Counted from the first letter of the stretch, positions 1-8,700 are shown. The stretch: 64,000 bases of DNA from Leucobacter massiliensis (GCF_002982315.1 NZ_MWZD01000022.1:1-64000), one strand, 5' to 3'. Notes: generated by a model from the sequence alone, not told the origin. Made by a program: numbers and translations.

Positions 1-46
1 AAAAAAAAAAAAAAAAAAAAAAAATTTTTTTTTTTTTTTTTTTAAA
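1..46. repeat. A24/T19 homopolymer block at window edge
   Basis: Positions 1-24 are all A, 25-43 all T, followed by AAA. This self-complementary A/T block is unlike anything else in this GC-rich window. It may be a contig-end or library artefact; a natural A/T hairpin cannot be excluded. Confidence 0.6.
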
Positions 47-133
47 TGACCCGGCGAGTATGTCTGCGTTGTACTTAACTTTCTTGTCAGAGGGGTATAG
101 GAGCCAGGTCCCCACCCGAACGAAGGACCCCAG

Positions 134-1132
134 ATGACACCCGAGCCGCAGCTGACCGTCGGGCCGACCGGCCCCCTCACCGAGGAGCAGGCGCGCTGGG
201 CGAGCGACGCGATCCGCACGGCCGCCGACGCGATCGAGCACGCGATCCAGGGGAAGCGCCGCGTGATCGAGCTGGTGCTCGCCACCGCCGTCGCCGGCGG
301 GCACGTCCTGCTCGAAGACGTCCCGGGAACGGGCAAGACCGCGCTCGCCCGCGCGCTCGCGAAGGCGATGCAGGGCACCTCCTCCCGCATCCAGTTCACG
401 CCCGACCTGCTGCCGGGCGACGTCACCGGCATCACGGTGTACGACCAGAAGCAGGGCATCTTCGAGTTCCACGCCGGACCGGTCTTCGCGAACGTGGTGC
501 TCGCCGACGAGATCAACCGCGCGAGCCCCAAGACGCAGTCCGCGCTGCTCGAGGTGATGGAGGAGCGGCAGGTGACGGTCGACGGCACCACGCACGCCGT
601 CGGCGAGCCGTTCCTCGTGATCGCCACCCAGAACCCGGTCGAGCAGGCGGGCACCTACCGCCTGCCCGAGGCGCAGCTCGACCGCTTCGCCGTGAAGACC
701 TCGATCGGCTACCCCGATGACGCGGCGATGATGCGGATCCTGCAGCAGCGCTCGCGAGTGCCCGAGGTGCCGACGGTGATGAACGTCGGGACCCTCATCC
801 AGTTGCAGGCCTTCGGCCGCGGAGTCCACCTCAGCCCGCTGCTCGCCGAATACGTGTCGCGGCTCGTCGAGGCCAGCCGTCGCGCCGGCGAGGTGCGGCT
901 GGGTGCGAGCGTGCGCGGCGCCCTCGCCCTCGTGCGCATGGCCTCGGCCTGGGCGCTCGTGGCCGGCCGCCCCTACGTCACCCCCGACGATGTGCGCGAG
1001 CTCGCGATCCCCGTCCTGGCGCACCGGCTCGTGCTGGAACCCGAGGCCGAGTTCGACGGGGTCACGGCCGAGGCGGTCATCGGGCAGATCCTCGTCGACA
1101 CCCCGATTCCGCAGGAGAACGGCGCGGCGTGA
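134..1132 (+). CDS. MoxR-family AAA+ ATPase
   Basis: 332 aa, the usual MoxR length. Walker A GTGKT lies at about residues 65-69, Walker B VVLADE at 121-126, the sensor-1 segment ATQNP at 164-168 and the arginine-finger LDRF at 182-185, so the ATPase looks intact. MoxR proteins are cytoplasmic chaperone-like ATPases that usually work with DUF58/VWA-type partners on membrane or envelope complexes. The ATG follows AAGGA. The stop codon overlaps the GTG start of the DUF58 gene, the standard partner arrangement. The exact substrate is unknown. Confidence 0.93.
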   Translation: MTPEPQLTVGPTGPLTEEQARWASDAIRTAADAIEHAIQGKRRVIELVLATAVAGGHVLLEDVPGTGKTALARALAKAMQGTSSRIQFTPDLLPGDVTGITVYDQKQGIFEFHAGPVFANVVLADEINRASPKTQSALLEVMEERQVTVDGTTHAVGEPFLVIATQNPVEQAGTYRLPEAQLDRFAVKTSIGYPDDAAMMRILQQRSRVPEVPTVMNVGTLIQLQAFGRGVHLSPLLAEYVSRLVEASRRAGEVRLGASVRGALALVRMASAWALVAGRPYVTPDDVRELAIPVLAHRLVLEPEAEFDGVTAEAVIGQILVDTPIPQENGAA

Positions 1133-2574
1133 GCGGCGAAGACACGCGCAGCCGGCTGTTCCGCACGGGAACGCGCGGAACGCGCGGCACGCGCGGCACG
1201 GCGGGCAGCCGGGGGAGCCGCACCCGGGGCACCACGCGCACCAGCACCCGGCTGGGCGAGACGCGCACCGGCACCCGGCTGGGCGAGACGCGCACCGGCA
1301 CCCGGCTGGGCGAGACGCGCCGCCGTCGCGTGCAGGCCCTGCGGTGGTGGCGGCTCACCCGCCGCCGGATCGCGCGCGGCTGGCGCGGGGTGACGCAGGC
1401 GGTCACGCCGCTGGGCTGGTTCGTGCTGGCGCTGAGCCTCGGCTGCGCGGCGCTCGGCGCGAGCCTCTCGTGGGTCGAGGCCTGGTACGTGGCCGCGGTC
1501 GGAGCGCTGCTGCTCGTCACCGCCCTGCCCTTCCTTCTCGGCAACCGGGCCTACCGGGTGCAGATCGAGATCGACCGGGCGCGCGTCGTCGCCGGCGGGC
1601 AGGTGCAGCTGCGCCTGCGCGTCGAGAACGCGGGGGGACGCCCCGCACTGCCGGCCGTCGCAGAGCTCCCCGTGGGGGAGGCGCTGCGCGAGCTCACCAT
1701 CCCGGCCATCGGCGCGCACTCGGGCGCCGAACTGCCTCTCGCGATTCCGGCGCCGCACCGCGGCGTGATCCGCGTCGGGCCGCTCACGGTCGCGCGCCGC
1801 GACCCGCTCGGGCTGCTGCGCCGCGAGGTGACCTGGCCCGACCGCCACCTCGTCCACGTGCACCCCGCCACGGCGCAGCTGCCGCCGAACTCGGCCGGCC
1901 TCGTGCGCGACCTCGAGGGGACCGCGAGCCGCCGCCTCACCGACTCCGATCTCTCCTTCTACGCCGTGCGCGAGTACGCGCCGGGGGACGCGATGCGGCA
2001 CGTCCACTGGAAGTCGACGGCGAAGACGGGCACGCTCATGGTGCGGCAGTACGAGGAGTCGCAGACGGCGCGCGTCGCCGTGCTCTTCGACGCCCGGCCA
2101 GAGGAGTACCAGAACGCGGAGGAGTTCGAGCTCGCCGTCAGCGTCGCGGCCTCGGTGTCGGTGCAGGCGGTGCGGGAGGGCCGCGAGCGCTTCATCGCCT
2201 CCGCCTGGGCGCCGGGCCGCGTGCGGCCCAGCATCGACGGACTGGAGGAGCTGCCGGCCCGGGATCCCGTCCAGCTGCTCGACTCCTGGTCCGAGCTCGA
2301 AGCCGCGCCCGAGGGGTTCCCCTTCGAGGAGCTCGCCTCGGGACTCGCCCACTCCCGTCGCCCGCTGTCGATCGTCGTGATCGTGACGGGTTCGCTGCCC
2401 GGGCCCGCGCGGCTCCGGCGCGCCGCCGCCGCCTTCAGCCCGGATGTGCACGTGCTCGCCGCGCGCTGCGAGCTGTTCGCGGAACCGCGGGCGCAGCGCG
2501 CCGAGGCCCTGACGATGTTCACGGTGGGGGCACTCGGGGATCTGCCGCAGCTGATGTTCCGGAGTGCGCGGTGA
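1129..2574 (+). CDS. DUF58 domain-containing membrane protein
   Basis: 481 aa, GTG start overlapping the moxR stop. The first ~70 residues are Arg/Gly/Thr-rich and contain three copies of a nine-residue unit (TRLGETRTG type) encoded by a 27-bp DNA repeat. Two membrane segments follow at about residues 95-115 and 122-140. The DUF58 hallmark PGDAMRHVHW is at about 285-294, in the conserved C-terminal half. DUF58 proteins are encoded beside MoxR and transglutaminase-like genes and are thought to form an envelope-associated complex; their biochemical activity is not settled. The basic repetitive N-terminus would be cytoplasmic and looks lineage specific. Confidence 0.9.
   Translation: MSGEDTRSRLFRTGTRGTRGTRGTAGSRGSRTRGTTRTSTRLGETRTGTRLGETRTGTRLGETRRRRVQALRWWRLTRRRIARGWRGVTQAVTPLGWFVLALSLGCAALGASLSWVEAWYVAAVGALLLVTALPFLLGNRAYRVQIEIDRARVVAGGQVQLRLRVENAGGRPALPAVAELPVGEALRELTIPAIGAHSGAELPLAIPAPHRGVIRVGPLTVARRDPLGLLRREVTWPDRHLVHVHPATAQLPPNSAGLVRDLEGTASRRLTDSDLSFYAVREYAPGDAMRHVHWKSTAKTGTLMVRQYEESQTARVAVLFDARPEEYQNAEEFELAVSVAASVSVQAVREGRERFIASAWAPGRVRPSIDGLEELPARDPVQLLDSWSELEAAPEGFPFEELASGLAHSRRPLSIVVIVTGSLPGPARLRRAAAAFSPDVHVLAARCELFAEPRAQRAEALTMFTVGALGDLPQLMFRSAR
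1244..1320 (+). repeat. 27-bp tandem repeat inside the DUF58 gene
   Basis: Nearly three perfect copies of a 27-bp unit begin at 1244, 1271 and 1298, the last truncated at about 1320. The period is a multiple of three, so copy-number changes would keep the reading frame. A shorter CGCGGMACG-type repeat lies just upstream (about 1171-1204). Confidence 0.85.
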
Positions 2575-5054
2575 GCGGCGCGGCCGAGCCGGCGGCCTTC
2601 GGGGTCGCGGCCACGACGGGCCCCGTCGGCGTGGCGCGGCGGAGCGCCGGGCCGGTTCGGCTCCTCGCGGGCCTCCTCGCGGCAGCGCTCGCCGTGACGC
2701 TCGGCGTCGCCGCGGCCTGGCCCATCTACCAGACGCCCCGGGTGTGGGCGGTGGCGGGGGTCGCGCTCGTGCTCGGCTCCGTCGTGGCGTGGGTGCGCGA
2801 GCGCTGGCGCCTGCGGCCGCTCGTCGTCGTCGCCGTGCTGCTCGCGCTGTTCGCGCTGAGCGTGGTGCCGGTGGCGGTGCCGCAGTCGTTTCCGGCCGGC
2901 TTCGCCCGCGGGCTCCTCGACGGACTCGCCGCTGTCGCCCTCGGCTGGAAGCAGCTGCTCACCCTCAGCCTGCCCGTCGGCGGCTACCGCACCGTGCTGG
3001 TGCCGCTCTACGTGGTGATGCTCGTGGCCGTGCTGCTCATCGTGGTCCTCGCGCAGCGCCCCGGCAGGCGTGCCGCGTTCGCGGCGATCCCGATGCTCGC
3101 CCCCGTCGCCTTCGGCACGGTGTTCGGCGCCTCGCAGCTCAGCGAGCCGCTGCGCCTCGGCCCGCTCACGGTCGTGGCACCCCGCGAGCTCGGCGTCTGG
3201 CTCGCGGCCGCGGGGCTCGCGGCGGTGTGGGTCGCGTGGGTCTCCGGGGCGGATCGCCGGGCCGCGCTGCGCCTCGGCCGCGCCGGGGGCGGCCGCAGGG
3301 GAAGCCGGTGGCTGCGCGGCTTCGCGGGTGCGGCGATCCTCGCGATCTCACTGCTCGCGGGCCTCGTCATCGCCCCGGCACTGGACGCCGGTGCGCGGAC
3401 CGTGCCCCGCGACAGCGTGGACCCGGAGCTCGTGATCCTGGACCGTCCGAGCCCGCTCGCAGCGTATCGCGGCGCGAAGCGGGACGACACGCTCGACCGC
3501 CCCCTCTTCGCCGTCTCGGGGGATCGCGGCCTGCCGCCCCGACTCCGGATCGCCGTACTCGACGAGTACGACGGGGTCGACTTCCACGTGAGCGGCGCCG
3601 AGGCGGGCCGCTTCACCCGCTTCCCGAGCGGTGAGGCGCTCGCGCGGCCGAGCCGCGTCACCGTCGAGGTGGATGCGGGCTACGCGGGCATCTGGGCGCC
3701 CACGGCCCGGCTCGGTTCGCCGCCGGACTTCTCGGGACCGCGGGCGGAGGCGCTCTCCGACGGCTTCTACGTGAATCGCGAGACGGGAGCGGCGATCGCG
3801 GTGCCGCGCGGCGACGCGGACGGCGGGCTGCGGGACGGAGACGTCTACGCGGCCGAGATGGAGACGGCCGAGGCGGAGGCCGAGATCGGCGAACCGCGCA
3901 GCGCGGCGCCCCTGATCGACCTCGAGGCCGCGCCGGAACTCGCCCGGTGGATCGAACGCCAGCAGCAGGGCGACGACGCGTCGGGCCTGCTCACGCTCGT
4001 CGAGCGGCTGCGCGAGCGCGGATACCTCAGTCATTCCCTGAGCGAGGCAGATGGGGGACGCGCCTGGCTCGACCGGCTCTCGGCCGAGTACGGCACCCGC
4101 TTCGAACCGAGCGCGGGCGGGCACTCGCTCGTGCGCGTCGAGGAGCTGTTCGAGCAGCTCAACACGCAGCAGGCGGCCGCCGGGGAACGACCCAGGCCGG
4201 GGATGCTCGTGGCGGCCGTCGGCGACGACGAGCAGTTCGCGACGGCCGCGGCCCTCGTGGCGCGGGCGCTCGGCTACGACTCCCGGGTGGTGCTCGGCGT
4301 TCGCACCGATGGCGCGGGAGTGCCCGGGGTCCCCGCCTGCTCGGAGGTCTGCACCGGGGAACACTTGGCGGCCTGGGTCGAGGTGCGCGGGGATCTGGGC
4401 GCGTGGGTGCCGCTGGACGTCACCCCGCAGGTGGAGCAGCCGCCTCAGCGGCTGGAAGAGGGTGAGCAGCTGCCCGAGTTCCCGACGACCCCGGAAGAGC
4501 GCGACGCGCAGGAGGTGGATCCGCCCGCCGGGCTCGGTGAGCAGGGCGGCTCGGAGAGCGGCGACGCCGAAGACCTGGCGCTGTCCTGGCTGTGGCCGCT
4601 GCTGCGTGCGGCAGGCCTGGTCGCGGCGACGGTCGCTCTGCTGCTGATCCCCGCGCTCTTCCTGCCGCTCGCGAAGCGGCGGCGCGCACGGAGGCGGCAC
4701 GCCCTGCCGGATCCCGAGCTGCGCGCGCTCGGCGCGTGGGAGGAGATGCTGGATCGGGCCCGCGACGCCGGCGTGCGGCTTCCCGCCGGGACGACCCGTC
4801 GGGAGACGGCCGAGGTGCTGGGCACGCCGCCGGCGGTGTGGGCCGCGCACGCGGTGGATCGGGCGGTGTTCTCGCCGGACTCGATCGGCGAGGAGGACGC
4901 CGAGATGGTGTGGCGCGCGGCGCGCGAGGACGCGGCGCAGCGGCGTGCGGCGCTGGGCCGCTGGGCACGGCTGCGTGCGGCCTACTCGCTGCGGTCCTAT
5001 GGAATCGGAAGGGGCCGGCGGGAGGCGCCGCGCCCGGAGAGCGAGACGATATGA
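2571..5054 (+). CDS. TgpA-like transglutaminase-fold membrane protein, catalytic Cys absent
   Basis: 827 aa from the GTG that overlaps the DUF58 stop; the open frame extends far upstream but only as a shadow of the two preceding genes. Several N-terminal membrane segments (about residues 28-280), a long extracytoplasmic part with the transglutaminase-like core, and one C-terminal membrane helix (about 670-700) followed by a basic cytoplasmic tail match the TgpA family. In the core the canonical GxCxxF motif reads GDDEQF, so the nucleophile position is Asp553; the His (EHLAAW, His598) and Asp (PLDVTP, Asp616) are kept. The protein may be a non-catalytic envelope component. The stop overlaps the phosphatase start. 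Confidence 0.88.
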   Translation: MSGAAEPAAFGVAATTGPVGVARRSAGPVRLLAGLLAAALAVTLGVAAAWPIYQTPRVWAVAGVALVLGSVVAWVRERWRLRPLVVVAVLLALFALSVVPVAVPQSFPAGFARGLLDGLAAVALGWKQLLTLSLPVGGYRTVLVPLYVVMLVAVLLIVVLAQRPGRRAAFAAIPMLAPVAFGTVFGASQLSEPLRLGPLTVVAPRELGVWLAAAGLAAVWVAWVSGADRRAALRLGRAGGGRRGSRWLRGFAGAAILAISLLAGLVIAPALDAGARTVPRDSVDPELVILDRPSPLAAYRGAKRDDTLDRPLFAVSGDRGLPPRLRIAVLDEYDGVDFHVSGAEAGRFTRFPSGEALARPSRVTVEVDAGYAGIWAPTARLGSPPDFSGPRAEALSDGFYVNRETGAAIAVPRGDADGGLRDGDVYAAEMETAEAEAEIGEPRSAAPLIDLEAAPELARWIERQQQGDDASGLLTLVERLRERGYLSHSLSEADGGRAWLDRLSAEYGTRFEPSAGGHSLVRVEELFEQLNTQQAAAGERPRPGMLVAAVGDDEQFATAAALVARALGYDSRVVLGVRTDGAGVPGVPACSEVCTGEHLAAWVEVRGDLGAWVPLDVTPQVEQPPQRLEEGEQLPEFPTTPEERDAQEVDPPAGLGEQGGSESGDAEDLALSWLWPLLRAAGLVAATVALLLIPALFLPLAKRRRARRRHALPDPELRALGAWEEMLDRARDAGVRLPAGTTRRETAEVLGTPPAVWAAHAVDRAVFSPDSIGEEDAEMVWRAAREDAAQRRAALGRWARLRAAYSLRSYGIGRGRREAPRPESETI

Positions 5055-5899
5055 GAACGGGACACGCGGGCGAGCCGGGCCGGTACCCGGGGCCGGTCGC
5101 CGCGCCGGTGGTGGAGGCCGCCTCGCGCAGCGACGTCGGGGTGCGACGCGCCGTCAATGAGGACGCGGTGATCGCGCAGTGGCCGGTCTACCTCGTGGCC
5201 GACGGGATGGGAGGCCACGAGGCGGGTGAGCTGGCGAGCGCCGCCGCGGTGCGGGCGTTCGCGGAGCTGGCGGGGGCGTCGCGCCTCCCCACGATCGCGG
5301 AGGTGTCCTCGGCGATCGAGCGTGCGCGCGCGGCGGTCGACGACGTCGCCTATGGTACGCAGCGCGGCGCGGGATGCACGCTCACGGGAGCGGTGCTCGT
5401 CGCGCACGAGGGGCGGGCGCAGTGGTACGTGCTCAACATCGGCGACTCCCGCGTGTACCAGCACCGTGGCTCGACGCTGCAGCAGATCACGCTCGACCAC
5501 TCCCTGCAGGCGGAGCTCGCGGCCGCGGGCGATGCGGCCGCGGAGCGCACTCCCCGCAACGTCATCACCCGTGCCCTGGGCTCCGACGACGCGCGTCACG
5601 ACGCGTGGCTGCTGCCGGTGAGCGCCGGGACCCGCCTGCTGATCTGCTCGGACGGCCTCACGACCGAGCTCAGCGATGAGGAGCTCCGCGCGGTGCTCGC
5701 CGTCGGCGGACGGCCCGAAGCGGTCGCGGAGGAGCTCGTGCGGCGGGCGTGCGAGGCGGGCGGCCGCGACAATGTGACGGTGATCGTCGTCGACACGGTG
5801 TCCGGTCCGGCCGCCTGGGCGGTCCCCGCGGTACAGGGTGCCGCGGCGGCCGAGGAGACCGGTGACGAGACGCTCGAGGTGACGAGGCCGGTGCGATGA
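5051..5899 (+). CDS. PP2C-family Ser/Thr protein phosphatase
   Basis: 282 aa from the ATG overlapping the preceding stop (ATGA). All PP2C signatures are present: NEDA near residue 35, DGMGGH near 55-60, a GCTLTG strand, GDSR, SDGL and GRDN. It would be an Mn/Mg-dependent cytoplasmic phosphatase removing phosphate from Ser/Thr. Downstream lie a protein with repeated Thr-Val motifs and an FHA (phospho-Thr binding) domain, so the operon combines a phosphatase, possible phosphosites and a reader. No Ser/Thr kinase gene is in the window. The C-terminus ends in a short Thr-containing tail (VTRPVR). Confidence 0.93.
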   Translation: MRTGHAGEPGRYPGPVAAPVVEAASRSDVGVRRAVNEDAVIAQWPVYLVADGMGGHEAGELASAAAVRAFAELAGASRLPTIAEVSSAIERARAAVDDVAYGTQRGAGCTLTGAVLVAHEGRAQWYVLNIGDSRVYQHRGSTLQQITLDHSLQAELAAAGDAAAERTPRNVITRALGSDDARHDAWLLPVSAGTRLLICSDGLTTELSDEELRAVLAVGGRPEAVAEELVRRACEAGGRDNVTVIVVDTVSGPAAWAVPAVQGAAAAEETGDETLEVTRPVR

Positions 5900-6600
5900 G
5901 CGGGGAGCGGGAGCGCGAGACGGGTGGCAGCGCCGCGGAGCCGGGGGCCGGGACCCCGCAGCGCGACGGGACCCCGGCGCGCGACGACGAGGATCGCACG
6001 CGCGCGGTCGCAGCGTCCGGGGAAGCGGATCGCACGGAAGCGGACCGCACCGAACAGGATGTCACGGTGCTCCGCTCTCCGGCCCCCGCCCCGGAGGGCG
6101 AGGACACGGTCGTGCGTCCGCGCCGGCAGCTCCACCGCTCCGACGACGACGCCGAGGCGACGGTGATCCGCTCCGCCCCCGCGGCCCGTGATCGCGCAGC
6201 GCGGCGGGCGGGATGGGCGGCACCGGCCGGTCCGGCCCGGCCGGAGGCCTCGGGTGCGGCTGCCCGGGTGGCCGGGCGACCGCCAGCCGACCCCGCTCCG
6301 CCGCTCAGCGATCACGGGCAGGGCGCCGCCTCCCGCGTCGATCCCCGCCTGCGCGGCGGGCCCGCGCGGGTGTACGGACCTCGCGCCCGCTCGGTGGCGG
6401 CGAGCGGCGCCGACGAGGTGCTGCGACGGGTCGGCCCCCCGCCCTCCGCCGGTGGGCGGACGGCACGGGAGCGGCCGCCGCTGCCCGCGCTGCGACGCCG
6501 ATTCCGTCGCGAGCGCGTCGTGACGCTCACGTGCTACGCCGTGGCGCTCGCGATCTCCGCTGCCGGTCTCGTCGTCGTTGCGCGGATCGCCTTCGGCTGA
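5896..6600 (+). CDS. Hypothetical tail-anchored protein with Thr-Val-x-Arg motifs
   Basis: 234 aa, ATGA overlap with the phosphatase. I do not recognise a domain. About 200 residues are low-complexity (Ala, Arg, Pro, Gly, acidic), followed by a basic stretch and a single hydrophobic helix at about 210-232 that ends the protein: a tail-anchored topology with the disordered part in the cytoplasm. Three similar pentapeptides occur: VTVLR, DTVVR and ATVIR (bases 6061-6171). These resemble acidic-Thr-hydrophobic phosphosites. Being between a PP2C phosphatase and an FHA domain suggests a phosphorylated scaffold, but this is inference. Confidence 0.75.
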   Translation: MSGERERETGGSAAEPGAGTPQRDGTPARDDEDRTRAVAASGEADRTEADRTEQDVTVLRSPAPAPEGEDTVVRPRRQLHRSDDDAEATVIRSAPAARDRAARRAGWAAPAGPARPEASGAAARVAGRPPADPAPPLSDHGQGAASRVDPRLRGGPARVYGPRARSVAASGADEVLRRVGPPPSAGGRTARERPPLPALRRRFRRERVVTLTCYAVALAISAAGLVVVARIAFG

Positions 6601-6725
6601 GCTGGCGGCCCGCTGTCTCCACGCGAAATGGTGCACCGGCGGCGAGATTCATGGCAGAGTAATACCGGTGCGCGGGCAGGACGCGCCGCGGCGTGTCGCC
6701 GCCGAGTGAACGGAACAGAGGAACC

Positions 6726-7352
6726 ATGGACTACAGCTCGAGCGTGGACCCGACCGCGATCCTCATGGTCGCGGGCCTGTGGTCGGTGGTGGGGCTCGCG
6801 TTCTACCTGTGGTACCTGTGGGCGCTGTCGCGGCTCTTCCCGCTGCTCGGGCTGCCCTCCTGGGCCGGCTGGGTGCCCCTGTGGAACCAGTGGCAGCTCG
6901 TCCAGCGCGGCGGGCTTCCCGGCTGGCTGGTACTGCTCTTCCTGATCCCCGGTGTGGGGATCGTCGCGCTCGTCGTGACCATCATCGCGATCAACCGGCT
7001 GAACGCCGAGCACGGCAAGGGGCCCGGCTTCACGGTGCTGGGCGTCTTCATCCCGCCGCTGTGGGCGATGCTGCTCGCCGCGCACATCAGGGACGCACGC
7101 TTCGCGGGCGGATCCGGCGCCACGGGGTACGGCGTCGCCGGTGGCAGCCGCGACGCCTTCGGCGCCGTGCCGCCTGCGCCGCGGCCCGCGAACGACGGCT
7201 GGCAGGGCGTCCCGGCCGTCCCGCAGCCCGGAACCCCCGCCCCGCAGCCGATGCCGCCGGCCCCGCAGCCGCCGTTCCACCCCGGGGGGCAGCCCCCCTT
7301 CCCCTCTCCTCTACACACCTGCCGCAGGCGACGACATGCCGATGGAACGTAA
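6726..7352 (+). CDS. DUF5684-type small membrane protein (N-terminal part of an interrupted gene?)
   Basis: 208 aa from the ATG after an ACAGAGGA ribosome site. The first ~130 residues hold three or four hydrophobic helices with a WAGWVPLWNQW segment, typical of DUF5684 membrane proteins. A Gly/Pro/Gln-rich linker follows. The last ~15 residues (ending CRRRRHADGT) do not look natural: the +1 frame over the same bases reads LYTPAAGDDMPMERK, and after the TAA the original frame continues openly into the FHA domain at 7416. Either the gene was split by two compensating indels, or the two parts are separate short proteins. Confidence 0.75.
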   Translation: MDYSSSVDPTAILMVAGLWSVVGLAFYLWYLWALSRLFPLLGLPSWAGWVPLWNQWQLVQRGGLPGWLVLLFLIPGVGIVALVVTIIAINRLNAEHGKGPGFTVLGVFIPPLWAMLLAAHIRDARFAGGSGATGYGVAGGSRDAFGAVPPAPRPANDGWQGVPAVPQPGTPAPQPMPPAPQPPFHPGGQPPFPSPLHTCRRRRHADGT

Positions 7353-7415
7353 GAGGCGGGCGGGGCCCCCGCCCCGGCGCCGCTCGCCGCCGCAGACGAC
7401 GCCGAGGACCGCACC

Positions 7416-7754
7416 GTGGTGGTGCCGCGTCGCGGCACGTGGGGGCTGGAGCTGCCCGACGGCGAGGTACTCGAGCTCCTGGGCGACGACGTGGTCCTCG
7501 GCAGGAAGCCCGAACCGCAGGAGGGGGCGACGACGTTGCAGATCGTGGACCCGACGCGCACGATGTCGAAGACGCACGCGCGCCTGCGTCGCCGGGGTGA
7601 GGACTGGACGATCGAGGATCTGCGCTCCACCAACGGGGTCGCGCTCGTCGACGAGGGCGGCGAGACGATCCCGCTCGAAGCGGGACGCGAGTACGAGGCG
7701 GTCGAGCAGCTCATCATCGGCACCCTCCCGGTGCGCCTGCGCCGCATCTCCTGA
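7416..7754 (+). CDS. FHA domain protein (C-terminal part of an interrupted gene?)
   Basis: About 112 aa if started at the GTG, but the frame is open back to the TAA at 7350-7352 and no ribosome site is visible here. The FHA motifs are present: VLGRKPE, SKTHARL and RSTNG. FHA domains bind phosphothreonine peptides, which suits the PP2C gene and the TVxR protein upstream. It is in the same frame as the DUF5684 gene, separated by one TAA, so a single ~343-codon DUF5684-FHA protein is the likely ancestral form. Confidence 0.8.
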   Translation: MVVPRRGTWGLELPDGEVLELLGDDVVLGRKPEPQEGATTLQIVDPTRTMSKTHARLRRRGEDWTIEDLRSTNGVALVDEGGETIPLEAGREYEAVEQLIIGTLPVRLRRIS

Positions 7755-7832
7755 TCCGCGACCGCCCGGCGCCGGGTCGGCAGGTGCCCGGGCGGCGTTC
7801 CTGTGGGCTTCGGCAGAGTGCACTGAGCGTCG

Positions 7833-7861
7833 GCTGACCCCCAGGGGTGCGAGGGTAGAGT
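7833..7861 (+). promoter_or_regulatory. Putative promoter of the endonuclease/phosphatase-family gene
   Basis: CTGACC at 7833-7838 and TAGAGT at 7856-7861 are separated by 17 bp, a sigma70-like layout, about 40 bp before the start codon. Confidence 0.5.
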
Positions 7862-7902
7862 GGTGCCGTCGGCAGCCCGGCGGAACCCGAGGAGGATGTT
7901 CG

Positions 7903-8700
7903 ATGAAGGTCGTCAGCTACAATCTGCGCAAGAACCGTGCGGTCACCGAGATCGGCGCCCTCGCCGAGGATCACGGGGCCGACGTGCTCTGCCTGCAGGA
8001 GGCTGAGGCCGTCGCGCTTCCCGCGCGGCTCGGGCACATGGCGCTCGTCCACGCGACCGCGCGCAACCGGCTGGGTCTCGCCATGTACGTGCGCGAGGAG
8101 CGTTTCCGCACCCGGACCGCCAGCACCTTCCAGCTCAAGAAGTCGCTGCACGACCGCCTGCTCGCCCCCGCGCACGAGCGCCTGCTCGGTGCCCGCCTGC
8201 ACGACCTCGAGACCGAGCGCGACTTCGTGGTCGCTTCCTTCCACGCGGCCCCGCTGACGGCCCTCAACTCCCTGCGGCGGCACCAGATCCACGCCGCGCT
8301 CGGCGAGCTGCGCCTGCTCGGGCCGGGGCTTCCGGCGCTCATGGTGGGGGACTACAACTACCCCGTGTTCAAGGGGCGCCTCGACACCGAGATGCGGGAT
8401 CACGGCTACGAGCTGAGCCTCAGCGACAAGCGCACCTACACCCGCTACAAGATGTTCCGCGGGCACTTCGACTTCGCGACCTCGGTCGGGCTGGACATCG
8501 GCGGCGTGCAGACCCTGGGGCGTGGCCTGTCGGATCACCTGCCGATCCTGGTCTCCGCCTCGCTGCGCCCGGAAGCGCTCGAAGTGGCCCCGGCGAGCGG
8601 GGTCCCGGTCCTGGCGGGCGAAGCGCCCGGCGTCCCGCTCGGGGTGAACGCCGCCGCCGAGGGCGTGTCCGGCCCCGGTCGTGCGATCGTCGCGGCATGA
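7903..8700 (+). CDS. Endonuclease/exonuclease/phosphatase (EEP) family protein
   Basis: 265 aa starting at the ATG behind a strong GAGGAGG site; the longer upstream frame is a shadow. Metal-site motifs of the EEP fold are present: NLRKN near the N-terminus, CLQEAE (Gln-Glu), GDYNYP (variant of GDFN) and SDHLPI near the C-terminus. No signal peptide is visible, so it is probably cytoplasmic. The substrate (nucleic acid, phospholipid or sugar phosphate) cannot be told from sequence. The last ~45 residues are an Ala/Gly/Pro-rich tail outside the fold. Confidence 0.85.
   Translation: MKVVSYNLRKNRAVTEIGALAEDHGADVLCLQEAEAVALPARLGHMALVHATARNRLGLAMYVREERFRTRTASTFQLKKSLHDRLLAPAHERLLGARLHDLETERDFVVASFHAAPLTALNSLRRHQIHAALGELRLLGPGLPALMVGDYNYPVFKGRLDTEMRDHGYELSLSDKRTYTRYKMFRGHFDFATSVGLDIGGVQTLGRGLSDHLPILVSASLRPEALEVAPASGVPVLAGEAPGVPLGVNAAAEGVSGPGRAIVAA

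Noticed and set aside
903-2570. Long open frame upstream of the transglutaminase-like gene
   Set aside because: It lies over the moxR and DUF58 genes in another frame and reads as Arg/Pro/Ala-rich shadow; the real start is the GTG at 2571.
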